A stretch of 64,000 nt of DNA from Mytilisepta virgata (GCA_028015205.1 JAPWFG010000022.1:2108001-2172000); one strand, 5' to 3'; positions 37,001-52,000 are shown, counted from the first letter of the stretch. The notes: generated by a model not told the origin, from the sequence alone. Made by a program: numbers and translations.

Positions 37001-40000
37001 CGAGTCGTACAATACTACCTGCTTTCAACAGTATGTTCGAAGTGACGAACAAATGGATGAGAGACAGTGGGAATCAGTTAAGCAGAGATGACATAGCAGG
37101 AGGAAACGCTTTATATTGCTTTGATATAGAACCGAATTTCAGTGACGAGGGGCACTATTTAAACTTGGTGAAGCAAGGAACTTGTTCTCTAGAAGTCAAT
37201 TTCAATAAACCTTTACCTAAAGCTACTACTTGTGTTGTGTATGCAGAGTTTCCAGCATATTTTGAAATCAATCAGGAAAGAAACATTATTTTAGAATGAA
37301 TACATACCAGCTACAGTGTGTCATCAGGTCAGACATTGAGCTCCAACAATCAGTTCTCGGTGTATTCTCGTCTGATGAACTGTCTCGCATTCGTTTGCTG
37401 TCGGGAACAGGTGCAATAGCCAATACAGATGTCAAAGGATTACCAGGAAGACATTGGGTAGCGTTTTTCTGTAATAAAAAGAACTCTCTTGAAGTATTTG
37501 ACTCATTCGGATATTCAGACAAAGAACTCGCTGTTTATTTTAACAAGTTCATGCAAAAGTATTCATCTATACTAACAAACGAGAAAAGACTACAAGGTGA
37601 TGATACACTTGTTTGCGGACAATATTGCTTATTTTATTTGATGTGTCGTGTGAGAGGATTTACCATGGAACAGATTACAGATGTGTTTTCAAAAGACTAT
37701 CAATTAAATGATCATTTTGTGTATAGTTTTATAGACAATCGTTTCCATTGTTGTATTAATAATGTTTGCAATGCTTCTGATCAATCTTGTACCAAAATAA
37801 AGAATTAAAACTTATATGTTGTTATCTTTATATATTTAAAGCAGTTTGTCTTTTCGTGTTTTCATTTCATTTGTAACCATTCATAAGTATGGACTGGTGG
37901 AAGACAGAAAGTTTGCTCAAGTTTCAGAGCCCAACCTCAATATTTATTGTTGGTCCATCTAATTCAGGGAAAACGGTGTATACAAAAAATATGTTAGAAA
38001 ATGCAGAGGGTATGTTCCAAACACCACCATCTAAAATTTTCTACTGTTATAGTATTTGGCAACCTCTTTTCGATGAGATGCAATCATCAGTTAGCAACAT
38101 ACAGTTTTACCAAGGTTTCCCAAGTATGGATGTTTTATCTGAATGGGGTGATTTACAAGGACACAAGATAATTGTATTGGATGATTTGATGATGGAAGCT
38201 GCAGATAGTAAAGAATTGATTCACCTATTGACAGTTGGTATTCATCACAACTCTATTACATTGATCCAGATTTTACACAATTTGTACTGTAAAGGGAAAG
38301 CCATGAGAACAGCTTCTCTGAACTGTCATTACTTTATTTTTTTTAGAAATTATAGAGACCAATTACAAATTCAAACCCTAGGTAAACAGATTTTTCCTGG
38401 ACAGTCGAAATTCTTTATAGATGCATACAAGAAGGCGACATCTGTATTATATCGTCCATTAATTATTGATTTAAACCCTCACACTGATAAAACCTATCAG
38501 TTGACAACAGACCGTGGAGTTGGGCAGACACCTATCGTGTATCAACCAAAAGAATGAAGGACTATTTAACACATTTTCTTTTGAAAGCAACGCCTGAACA
38601 GATTTCTCAAACAATCAAATTACTTAACAAAGAACAACTACAATGGGTGGTTGAAATTATATACAATGTATTGCAAGGAGTATGTCCCATTTCAAACGTT
38701 GACAAAACTTTGCTTACCAAGAAGAAGAACGTCATACGTAAAATTATTTCCAAAGAGGCAACACGTACTCAAAGAAGACTATATTTGTTGAAAATTAGTA
38801 GAGTACTCCCTATTTTCCTAAAAGCCTATCTTCGTTATGTCTCGCGAACTGATTCTGATTCCAAAACTGAGGTATGAAAACTTGATAGAAACGCAAATGA
38901 AAAAAAAAGAGCACCACCCAACACAAGACCAAAAACAAGAACATATGACACCATCAAAAAGGTTAGAGTCACTCAAAAAGGACCAAGAATCATCCAAGGA
39001 AAATATTGAAACGTCAAAGCACGAATTATTGGCAAAGGAACCCAACCCTGAAAAAGTTAACAAGTCAAATAAAAAGAGAAAACTTACCCAACATGGTGGA
39101 AATAAACCATATATCTCCATGCCACCTAAAATAATGTTGAATCTACAAAAGAAAAGTAAACAAAGTCCAAAGATGAAATGGTTATCTTTTCAAATATGAC
39201 GTCATTATATCTATTTAAACTACGATCTTCAGTTGTGATTAACAGTTGACAATCATGGCTCAGTCATACATCAATTATGTGTTGCAACAAAATCCTAATG
39301 GTGTTGAACAAAATCAGATCAACGATTTACATTTTAATTCCTCTGATGATGATATGTTAGTGTATGCAGCCAAAGATGTTGAGAATAAACTGAAGCGTAG
39401 GAGAATATGTGGTGATGAACATGTACAAACGAAAAGGATGAAATTTACTTGTGATATATGTAACAAGGAATTTAAGCACAGCAGAAATTTGACTCGGCAT
39501 GTGACTTCACACCTTACAAAACACCAATGTTCAAAGTGTGGAAAATCTTTTACACGGAAATATAATTTATGTAAACATGCAAACAAATGTTCTGGACGAC
39601 AAACATCTAGTAAAGTGGATAAAGAATTATATGATAAACTTACATGTAAACACTGTGATGCTATCTTTGATGATGTCGATTCATTATTCACCCATGTTGC
39701 TGAAAATCATCCAATAAACCAGAGCGGGGGAAGATTAGCAGAGAAACAAACTGAAAGAAAAAAGCCTAAGCGGTTTCGTTTTAAGAAAAGTGCAATCAAT
39801 GAATCTGTAAATCGGACAGACCTTATACCTATAGGAAATGAAAAATATGATTTACTTCAATTTTTGGCCAACGTCAAAGCTGATGTTGAAGAAATACTAG
39901 TATTACAACAAAAGAAACAAAGAAACGTTAAGTGGTATGTTAATGCTCGCGTGGAAATGGTTCGAGATATTGACGACGGACAACAAGAAAAAGCTCATCC

Positions 40001-43000
40001 CCATTTTCGTAGTAAAAGTTACATAGCTCTTCAAAATGAAAATAATGACCATAACTTAAACGAAGCTTTTCAAGCTGTTAACAGAGCAATGGAAGAATTT
40101 ATTCATAAAGGAAGCAATTGGATATTAAACAAGATTGTTTGTCTTGAAGTACATACTTTACCATACTCACCTATAGCTGGTTCAAGTTACATAGAATTAC
40201 CTGAGAACATCGGGAATACTGGTGGAATCATCAACATCAGGAATGATGATCAAAAGTGTTTTCTGTGGTCGGTGCTGGCGGCTTTACATCCAGTTCCATC
40301 ATCAGAACATCCACAGCGAATAACACATTATAAACAATACGAGAATGAAGTCAACATGCAGGATATTGAATATCCCGTGCCTCTTTCAAAGATGGAGAAA
40401 TTTGAGAAACAGAATGATATTTCTATCAATGTTTTTGGCTATGAAAATGAAGAAGTGTTCCCCTTATATTTAACTAAACTTGAGAACAGACACCAAGAAG
40501 TTGATTTATTGTATTTGTCAGCAAATGGAAAGACTCATTACTGTTGGATTAAGAATTTGGATCGTTTTTTACATTCAATGACAAAATTTAGCACAAAACG
40601 TTTTTATTGCCGTAGATGTCTTCATGGTTTCATAAGACAAGATTTATTGGATGAACATAGATTATATTGTAATAGATTTGATTTTCAGAAAGTAACTTAT
40701 CCGAAAGAAGGAGAGGCATTTTTAGAATTCCAAAACTTTCATAAACAAATGCGTGTCCCCTTTGTCATTTATGCTGACTTTGAATGTTTTGCAAAGAAGA
40801 TAGATACTTGCTTACCAGATCCAGATGAACCTTCTACAACGCATCAAACAAAATTTGTTCCTTGTGGTTATTCTTATGTGGTTGTCAGTTCCAACGACAA
40901 ATATTCAAAACCCCCTGTTGTATACAGAGGAGAAAATGCAGTTGAACATTTCTTTGATAACATATTTGAAGAGGAGGAATATATCGGTGATATATTAAGA
41001 AACCCGGAAGAATTAATTATGAGTGTGGAAACAGAGAAACAATTTCAAAATGCTACAAACTGTTATGTGTGCAATCAGCCTTTTTCAGACAAAATAATTA
41101 AAGTTCGCGATCATGACCATTTAGGTTTGAATGAAGATAATAAATCACCAAATTATAGCAATTACAGGGGGCCAGCTTGTTCAAGATGCAACTTGATGCT
41201 AAAAGATCCACCCTTCATCGCTGTTTATCTCCACAATTTACGTAACTTTGACGGACACCTTTTGCTGTCGGAAGCTGGTAAATTCAAAGACAAAAAATTA
41301 ACATGTATACCAAACAATATGGAGAAATACGTTTCATTTTCTATTGGACAACTGAGGTTTTTAGACACATATCAATGTATGAGTAGCTCTTTGGAGACTT
41401 TAGTTGCAAATTTGGCTGTAGATGGGTTGAAAAATTTCAAACAATTTCGTAAAGAGTTTCCCAATGATGAAAACGCTAAACTTTTACTGCAGAAAAATGA
41501 ATATTGTTACGACTATGTGGATTGCAGTGAAAAATTTGATGAGACAAGCCTTCCGTCAAAAGAAGCTTTTTATAATTCTTTGACAAAAGAAGCTATATCA
41601 GATGAAAAGTATCAGCACGCTCAGACGGTATGGAGTACTTTTAATATGAAAACCTTGGGAGACTTTCATGATTTGTATGTTTTGACGGACACCTTGTTAT
41701 TAGCTGATGTTTTCGAAAGATTCAGAGACATGACCCTAGAATATTATAAGTTGGATGCTGCACATTTTTATACTGCACCGGGTTTAGCATGGGAAGCAGC
41801 ACTTAAAATGAGTGGGGTGTGTTTGGATTTGATTACCGACCCGCTCATGTACAACATGATAGAACTAGGAACACGAGGTGGAGTGAGTATGGTTACCAAA
41901 AAATACAGTAAAGCAAATCATAAATATATTGACGATTTCAATGAATCTCAGGAGAAAAAACACATCATGTACCTAGACGCCAACAATTTGTATGGATGGG
42001 CGATGTCACAACCCTTACCCTATGGTTTTTTTCATTTTCTTAATCAAGATGAAATTCAAAATTTTGATTTACAAAATGTCGAAGTAGATGCAAAAGAGGG
42101 TTACATTTTAGAAGTAGACTTAGAATATCCTGAACATCTCCACGATGAACATAATGATTATCCTCTCGCACCTGAACATTTATTGGTTGAAGACAAAGAA
42201 CTGTCAAAATACTCTACACATTTATGGGAAAGGCTTAATACCGTTAAAAATAAGGACGGTGTGGAAAAGGTCAAGCCTAGGATAAAAACACGGAAATTAA
42301 TTCCAACTTTGAAGAAAAAGACAAACTACATATTACATTATCGAAATTTACAACTTTATACAGAATTGGGAATGAAAATCACAAAAATTCATAGGATATT
42401 AGCCTTCCATCAGACGCCTTGGTTAAAAACCTATATAGATTTTAACAGTAATATGCGGAAACAAGCAAAAAACGACTTTGAAAAGGATTTCTTTAAGTTA
42501 ATGTGTAATAGTGTATTCGGTAAATGTATGGAAAATTTACGAGCGCGGATGAATTTAAAGCTAATCAATTCAGAAGACAAGTTAAAAAAGTTGGTAGCAA
42601 AACCATCATTTATCCGATGCCAAATTTTTAATGAAGACCTCGTCGGAGTTCACAACCAACAAATCAATCTCACTCTCAACAAACCTATCTATGCTGGACA
42701 AGTCATATTGGATCTATCAAAGTGGTTGATGTATGAATTCCATTACAAAGTGATGAAACAAAAGTATGGTGAGAAGATCAACTTGCTGTTTACAGACACG
42801 GATTCCTTATGCTATGAAATAATTACAGAGGGTGTCTACAGAGACTTGGGAAACATGACAGACCTGTTTGATACTTCAAACTATGGATCCTACGACAAAA
42901 CAAGACATCTTTTTAGCAACAAAAATAAGAAAGTTCCTGGAAAATTTAAAGATGAATTAGGAGGTATGCTTTCTTTTACAACATTTATTTTTCTTTTCTT

Positions 43001-46000
43001 TAAAAATTTTCACAAAAATTTTATTTTCTTTTAAAATTTTAACAAAAAAAAAATTCTATTGCTATAAAATTTTCCACAATTTTTTTCTTTTCTTTAAAAA
43101 TTTCCACAATTTTTTTTGCTTTTCTACAAAAATGTTCAATTTTTTCTTTAGTATGTTACAAATTTCTCACAAAAGTTTTCCTTTTCTTCAGATATTTTCT
43201 GAAAATGTTCTGTTTTTTCTAAACCTTTTCACAAAAATTTTCTGTTTTCCTAAACCTTTTCACAAAAATTTTCCTTTTCTTAAGAAATTTTCACGTTTTT
43301 CTTCAATTTGTTAAAAAATTTTCTCAAATTTTTTTCTTTTCTTAAGAAATTTTCTGACAATTTTCTGTTTTTCTAAACTTTTTCACAAAAATTTTCTGTT
43401 TTCCTAAAAATTTTCACAAATTTTTTCCTTTTCTTAAGAAATTTTCAAGTTTTTCTTCAATTTGTTACAAATTTTTTCACAAAATGTTTCCTTTTCACAA
43501 AAATTTTCTGTTTTTTTTTTTCCCAGGTGTACCATTGAAAGAATTCATTGGTCTGAGACCCAAAATGTACAGTCTTTTGTATGACGAGCCAATAAAAACA
43601 GAATCCGGAGAAAAGACAACACGCGAAAAGGAAAAGAAAGTTGCTAAAGGAATATCAAAAACAGAAATAAAACGGACTCTACGCCATCAAATGTATAGAC
43701 AATGTTTGATTGATGAAAAAACTACCATAAATTCAATGACGAGTATAAGAAGTACAAACCACGAACTTTTTATGGACACCATTGTAAAAAAGGGACTGTG
43801 TAGCTTTGATGATAAACGCTACTGGAAGAATGCCGTTGAAAGTTATGCCTATGGACATTATAAAATTGATAAACAGTATTAAAGTTACTATTTATTGTAA
43901 ATAAATATGTTAAAGAACTAACCGTGTCTGATTATATAATCCATCACTAAAACACTATGTATGTGTCCTCACACTAAAGTTCACAATAATTGTTACATTG
44001 TCTGAAAAAGGGCCTGCACTTCTTCTTCTGACATCTCGTACAGTTCAGTTGGAGCTGGAGACAAAGCCTCATACCTTGACATTTTTGAGGGTTGTGTAGC
44101 CTCAATATCTGTCAGATGAGGTCTTTTGCTCACTCTAATAGGAATGGGGATACTAATCTGTGATTCCACTCTTTGGAAACAAGGAATGTTATTGGCATCT
44201 AGGATTACCGGTCCTGGAGTTGGTGGAGGTGTCTGTAATAATGAAAATAAAATAAGAATAATATATAATAAAAATCATGGAGGAAGATCCTACTTTATTT
44301 CAGTCTCTAGTGACTTGAGCTTTTCTGGTGAGACAGGTATAGATGAAACACGCGTTAGACATATGAATTTAACCTAACGCATCAATATTCTAATTTTGTT
44401 TCCCAATATATAAATATCCTTGAAAATAATGTCTACACGATGACATTCAGATGATATTCGAAAATATTTTAACTCTACGCAGAGTATACTTACAAATGGT
44501 GCTGGTAGAAAGGATTCTGAGGCCACATTTTCTATTTTTTGTGGTGTTAATGGGTGTGGCTGCGGTCTGGCGTTAGATGTCTGAAATAAAGATATATATC
44601 TTAAGACTTTTAGATGAAGTAGCTAAAGTAATTGAAAACGTGTAATGGTTTTAAATAAAATAAAGTAAAACTTACAAGAGTATCTCATGTGAAATATGAC
44701 ATATATTTTGAAATTAAAAACTATGAGACCATAGATAACTAAATATATAATACCAATAATTAAAATGTAAATGAACTTACTGTTGCTACCGTCGTAAAGA
44801 GTGTGTGTCCATCTGGTTGAGGGTGGATATTTTCTTTCTGAAAAATATAAATATATATATATATCTCAGAGATTTAAAAACTTGAAATATATACACAGTA
44901 AGGAAATTGAAAACAGAGACCATAAATTACATGTATATAGGGTCTCTGTTGAAACACATGGAAATTAATGCAGATGCATCTATATCGGTTTAAAGTTGGA
45001 TTTCAGTAGAGCAAACGATCACTTTAAAATATTGTAAATAAAGTATTTATAAAAAAAAAAAGAAAAAAATGACTGAAAAAAAAACAACAGAATATTGAAG
45101 TAAGGTACGTTATCTACGTGTATTAAATACATACCTGCGGAAAACATGCAGTAAGTGATTCTAGTTGCCCTCTCATGTCAAAGAGGGTGTCTAACTCATC
45201 CAGACGCAGATTCACTTTAGTATGTCCACTGGAAATATCTAGGTAATAAAATCCTCCGGCAGACTTTTTAAATGTGATGGATTTTGAATTGAACCTACCG
45301 AAATTGGCAGTAAACTCTATATTTCCATTTTTGTTAACCGACTGGTAAAAAGCAGTGTGGGATGCCATCATAGAGTCACGGTAAAATAAAAGGAACTGTA
45401 AGTTAACGACGTTGAAACCAAGGAGTCAATATTGATGAAGTCCGGGTTACGATTTATATACCCTTCAGTTAATAAATTGTTTTAGTGAAATAAATAATAG
45501 CCACCAATGGTTGAAGGTTATTCTATTTGATAAGAATTTGATATCGGGTGGGGGAGGGGAAAACATTTCAAAGTTTTAGAAGAGACCGTGTTATCTTTAC
45601 GTGATTTCGGTAAGGAGGGGTTATCATCATATATCCCAATGATTTAAAATTGTCAATTTTCAACCCCGACCAGGTTAGGTAACAACTGACGGAGGAATTC
45701 TTACATTCTAGTGCAATTTGTTAAATGTTTCCACTCTACGTCTATATATATTACGCTGCATATGGCGGTGCTCCTAATAGAGGAGGAACATACCTAACAA
45801 ACAAACCTAACATTAAATCCCTGATTTATATTACTATCTAATATTTTCTAGTATTTGATATTTTCATATAGTTTTAATAAATTCTATTTTTAATAAATTT
45901 ACATCTTTTATCAAATATTAGTTTTTACAGAACCCCTTTCATTAAAATTGTAAACCCCCGCAGTTTTATGCGCATGCGTATAACGTAATGTTTATTGTAC

Positions 46001-49000
46001 AAACGAGAAGAGAAAAAATGGCGATCCTAATAATAATAATAATAATAATAATAATCATTTATTTCAGACATAAATAGTCCATAGTTATATACAAATATAA
46101 TGAAAATTTTAAATATACAAGATGAAAAATGAAGAATTAAAATACCAATAAATATAATTAGAAATTCAAATTTAATAACATGTCAGTCAAAGTTCACATA
46201 AATTTCAGTGTACCATTTTCTAAGTAAAGACGAACTATACCATAAATCACTACCAAGAATAGTAAGAACAAGCTGATTATCAGACTGTTGCAAACGTTTA
46301 TACAAACTATAGATAGTTTTACGTCTCATTTCCTGAAAACATCTTACATCATTCCTGACAAACATACCACTAGCACTACATCGTGAACTGAAACCCATCA
46401 ATATTCTGAAAGCATTATTATACATTATTTTCATTTTGGTAAGAGACGCTATTCCACAGTTGGACCATAATGACACACAATAAATATTCATACAATAAGA
46501 CTGAAAGAGCTGTATTTTAACATCAAATGAACACTTATTAAATTTACGTTTCAGCATATTAACCTTTCTACATATGCTTCGATATTGTCTTTTGATATCG
46601 CAATCATCATTCAAATCATTACATATCATATGACCTAAATACTTAAATTCATCAACAAATTCCATCACACTTCCATTTAAATAAAACTTGGGAATGTTAT
46701 AAATCTTCAAAAATTTTGTCTTAAAAATCATACAAACAGATTTTTTGGTATTAAATAATATATCGTGTTCATTAGCAAAGTTTTCACATATGGATAAAAG
46801 TTTTCTCAAACCTGCAACTGATGGACTAATAATACACATATCATCAGCATAACAAAAATTATTTAGCGGCACTCCATTTAAAAAACAACCAACATTGGCT
46901 CCAGATAACGCTTTGTTCAAATCATTAATATAAAAATTGAACAGATAGGGTGACAAGATACCCCCTTGTCTTACACCATTACGTACATTAAATTCATTAG
47001 ATGTGAATTCACCCCACTGAATACAATAAATCTGAATATCAAACCATGACATCAGAAAACGAACAATAAAAACTGAGATGTCTGTCTGTAGTAATTTGTG
47101 CAATAAAGTCCAATGATTAACTCTATCAAACGCCTTGCGTATATCTAAGAAACAGGCAAACACAGGACTGCCATGCTTTACATAGAAAGAAACAATTTCT
47201 TTAAAAACGAATAAACACAAGTCAGTAGAATGGCCATCCTTAAAACCAAACTGATGGTCACTTATTAAAAGTTTATCTTGCATTAAATTCAATAAGTACT
47301 TTTCAATCACTTTAGATAATATAGAGGTCAATGCAATCGGCCTATAGTTATCCTTGTCTGTGAGATCACCAGATTTAGATTTCGGAATTGGTACCAGCAT
47401 CACTCGAGTGAAGTCCTTCGGAATAACACAGTGAATTAACATAGAAGACAATAGCAGCGATAACAACACAAATAAAATATGAGGGGCATTTTTCAAGTGT
47501 TCTGCAGCAAGTCCATCACTGTCAGTTGCTTTTCCGGAATGTAGAGTATTTACAATGGACTGAATTTCTTCTACAGTTGTAATAGCATCATCAGAAATAG
47601 GGCACACCTTTAAGCTTTCTTTTACAGAATTCTCGTATTTGTTATTGTTCACAGAGTTCAATAGGCCATTAAAGTGATCTCGCCACATTTGTGCAATTTC
47701 ATACGAACCAGTTGCTCCGTGCACTGATTGCGATAAAGGGGTATTCTTATTATTCTCTTTATTAATTCCATTCCAGAATCCACGCATGTCCTTATTTTTC
47801 AATTTATCAGCCAAAGCATCAGCTTTGTGTTGATCACTGTCAATTTTACACTTTCGTAAAGCATACTTGAACGACAATCGAGTTGTATTCATCAGACGAA
47901 AAACAGGTCCATATCTCGGCTTTCCAAATGACTGCCACATCAAAAAAGCTTCTCGAGCCATATCATGGGATTCTTTGACATGTTCATTCCATCCAGGTAT
48001 GATATTGAAATAACCAACTTTATCTCTGCTCAATGAATCACTTGCCTTCTTAATTGATTCAATAATGTCTCTGTAAAAATTTTCTATAGAGGTACGATGA
48101 GATATATTAGTACAGTTCATATCTCGACACTGAAAACAATCCGCCGGTAAATGAAGATCATAAAGGAGCGCCGATAGATTATTCCGATATAAATTGATGT
48201 CCATGTCGGAGCACTTGCACCAGTTGATGATTTTTGGTCGTTGCATTCCTTTTCTACTGATCAAGCTAGTATCGCATCTATGTAATTTCAAAATGTTAGT
48301 TGAAAAAGACATTGGAAAGTGGTCGGAGCTTACAAAGTTAGTATGCACTTTTATATCACTGATCGATCTGTGACTAGATGTTGTGCTTACAATATGATCA
48401 ATCCATGAAACAGTTCCATGCGCTTCACTAAAATGCGTAAAAATATTAGAATTTTCCCCTAACAAACGAATATCACTGACAATATAATCTTGTTCGTCTG
48501 TAAAGTTTCTCAATTCACTGCCAAATAAAGTTTCACTTGACCCAGCATTCCAATCCCCTACAACAATTACATTGGGTGTCTCAGCTTCTTCTATAATACT
48601 ATGAATTTTACCCAAATATTGAATAAATTCTAAGTAATTGTCAGCACAGTCAAAAGGTAAATAGACATTAATAATAAGTAATTTAAACTGGTCAGCCTGT
48701 ATCAAAACACCCATAATTCTTGTATCTCCATATTCTATAATTTTACATTTACAACATAAATTTTTACGCCATAAAATAGCTAACCCACCATATGGTCTAC
48801 CACAATAAATTAAATTAGAATTCATAGATGAAATACCTTTTCCCCAAAAATCCGGATGTAAATTATTTAGTTTAGGTAATTCAAAATCATATAGCCAATG
48901 TTCTTGCAACAAACAAATATCGTGATCACCTAACAACTCAATCACAGAATTAACATTTAGATTCAAAGATCTACAGTTATAAGACACGACGTTTAATAAT

Positions 49001-52000
49001 TTATCTTCTGTGTCCATTATTTTTATTTTCGAAAAACTTACGCACTAGAACACATTCAGGCCAATTAGATGGATTCAAGAGTGTATCAAAAAATCTTATA
49101 TCTGACAATAACTTAAACGAAGCATATGTATCATACTTTGTTACCAGTTTCTGACATTCCACTGTTATGTTGAAATTTTCTTTCACAAAAGCTTCAATAT
49201 CCCTGCTCGAAGTTGAAGGACTAAGACGAGAAATAAACAAAGAAGATTTTGCACGGACTCCTTTCAGAACTGAACTTCTTTTAGTACCAATGACCACGGC
49301 CTTCGAATCATGTGAAAAACCGACTCTCGAACGATTATCTAATTTATCCAACCTAGGCGAAGTTATGGTCGATTTACTTGGAATTTTTTTTCGCATTTTT
49401 ACGATGGTAAAATCCTGATCAGATGTTGGAGAATTCGAACTCTGTCGAAGAACATCGGCATAAGTAGATTCGGGCTTCAAAGAATTTGTGATTCCAGACG
49501 ACGTTATGAAACTGTCATCAGCCACTACAGTTTTCAACTCTGTCAAACTAGCATCCAATTCAGTTGATGAAGCGTCTTCCTCATTGACCTCAATATGACA
49601 CGCATTATTATTTTTGGTTTGTGTTTGTAAAACTGAATGTTCATCCCTATTACCTTGTCCTTGGCTATCTCTCATTTGCCGAATCAATTCCAAAGAACAT
49701 TTCTGACTCTCGGACAGAACTGACATGTTAGACTTTAAAAATTCAATCTCTTTCATCAAACTTGAAACATCAACATGATCAAAGCTTACAGACGGAAGTT
49801 TCGATATATCACGGGCTACAAAACATGGAACATCGTCAGGGTCTGTATTGTGTATAACAGTCAGAATATCCTGTAAATTAGATTCATTTTTCTTCGGTCC
49901 TTTGCGTGGAATACAACGCACATTATCAGCACACAAATCATAAAGCAAACGTTTAGACTGTTCTATTTCCGACTCCTGAAAATTTTCTTTGCACAGTTTT
50001 ACCAACAACTCATTAGGTAAAGTATTAATTTTGTTTATAATAAAACATAGAAGTTCATTGATGATAATATCAGGGGTTATAGATAGTTCTTGTGACTTTG
50101 TTATCGCCGGAGTTCCATTTTGCTTTGGAAACAACGGAGTATCCATCTTGGAAATCTTTTATGACGTCGTTAACGTAGAGACGGCTAACATGTAGAAAAC
50201 AACAGACCGCTTAAAAATCTCCAAATCAATGATTCGGCAAACGCAAAAAAAAGATAACGTTCAAAAACTTACAATGTCTTAGTAAATTAACATCCCTGCA
50301 AACTATGAAGCATGTACGTATCCAAAATTCACAGAAAATTCACTTTTTTTCAGGAGCAAATTTCAGTTTCAGCCAGTCACTTTGCCTGACGTCACAATCA
50401 TATTTAAAAATTTTCAACTTTGTTTGTATTAGTATTAAGTTGTTGCTGTGGGTTTGAGCTGAACAAGAAATCTTGTGATGTTGTGGAAGACAACCAATAT
50501 CGTATAAGTGAGCTACGGTGTACATTCCATGGGGCTGGACTGTATAAGTTCGAGACAAGTGAATCGCTAGCCTCGGTTAGAAAGTTGACCATGGATCGAC
50601 TATCGGATGACAGCTTTTTGTTAGTCAACAAACCACCAGCCACCCTCAAACATATTGAGATTCAACATGGGACTTGTGACCGTGTATCGGTACCCCAAAG
50701 CATAAGAGTAATTGTCTCCGGGCAGATTTGTGTAAGTTATTACCAGTTCAGTAGTTTTGTTTAACTCCTTTCTTTTTAAAAAAAAAAAAAAAATTGAACA
50801 ACAATACATGAATACAAGTGCCACTCCTTTTGATTTCAATGTATATTTTGGGTTGTTGTGTCAAGGCTGCTTACTCCATATCCCTTCTTTTTAATATTGT
50901 GTGTGTTAAGTCATCTTTCCTACCAACACAGGGGTCAACATAATTATAATGAAAATGTATGAATAAACCAGTCAATGTTAGCATGAACTATTTTATGAAG
51001 AAATAATTTCACCTCTTATGAGTTAAAAAGAATATAATACAAATTACATGTTTGAAATTACACTTTTTTTTTTTTTTTTTTTACAGTCTTATACCAGTGA
51101 AAAAAAAACAGCAGATCCCAAGTCAACACAAGTCCATAGTGCATCTACTGTGACTGAGCCACAGCTTCCTCGTAAGACGGTGGAGATGACATCCGTTGAG
51201 CAGCACTCTGACTCAACACATTCCCAAGACGAGGTGGGTCTACATTTACATCTTCTTGAGACATTTCCCTTTGTCTTCTTATTATATACCCTCTTAATGT
51301 TATTCTAATAAGAAAAAAAAAAAAAAAGAATTGTTACAAAATAAAATTTGTACTAGAGTTGACTAAATTTTCATTTCTTTTTGTTATTTTTATATCATTT
51401 ATATTTTTTTTTTTTTAGATTGACACTACACAGATACCTTATGACCATATTGACACTACACAGACACCCCATGACCATGACAATACAGAAGAAAATCTAC
51501 CATGGATTGTGACAGCAGTAACATCCATAGCAGGTAAATTCATAATGGTTACATTTATAATTGTAATTTTGATATCTTTTGGTTTTTTTTTTTCTTTATT
51601 TTTTGAAATTACGAAGGTTAAATATCTTTAAATAGTGAACTGATCGAGATGAATAGTCTTTAAATGTTTACAGTATATTGAAAGAAAAAGATAAACAATT
51701 ATATATTTGTTATATCGTAAGAATTTTGAAAATTAGTTATTATAATAGTATGACTTCAATGTTTTTGTTTTTTTTACACATTTTATCAGTCTTTTGTAAC
51801 ATAGAAATGAGCAAGCTTAAATTAAAAATAAATCATTGTGTTTTGTTGTAGTGCAAGTAGTAGTGATAATAGTACTTTGTGTAAAAAGATGCACGAGAAA
51901 GAGACGGAAGAATAGTGCACTTTTGGAGGGGGGAATACCTTTTCAAGAGGTTCCTACACATCCTAAGATGTGGTAGTTTATTAAAGAAATTTAATTTTGG

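Larger units (their letters stand above)
46027..50400 (-). mobile_element. Full-length non-LTR retrotransposon (CR1/L2/Rex1-like) nested in the Polinton
   Basis: Minus-strand element with two overlapping intact ORFs and a 3' tail of (att)n, seen on the plus strand as (aat)n at about 46,029-46,055. The 5' end is not certain: 5'UTR-like sequence with 'gtgacgtcaggcaaagtg' runs to at least 50,395. I could not find a target-site duplication. Intact frames mean a recent, possibly active copy. It is younger than the Polinton it interrupts. Confidence 0.88.

Noticed and set aside
39314..39691. 125-codon antisense ORF within polB
   Set aside because: Lies opposite the zinc-finger region and has no features of its own; a shadow frame.
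44126..44377. 83-codon plus-strand ORF
   Set aside because: Antisense to the last exon of the minus-strand Polinton gene, whose splice sites and phase are well supported.
50340..50839. Minus-strand ORFs of 72-81 codons
   Set aside because: Antisense to the first exon of the membrane protein gene and its flanks; no features.
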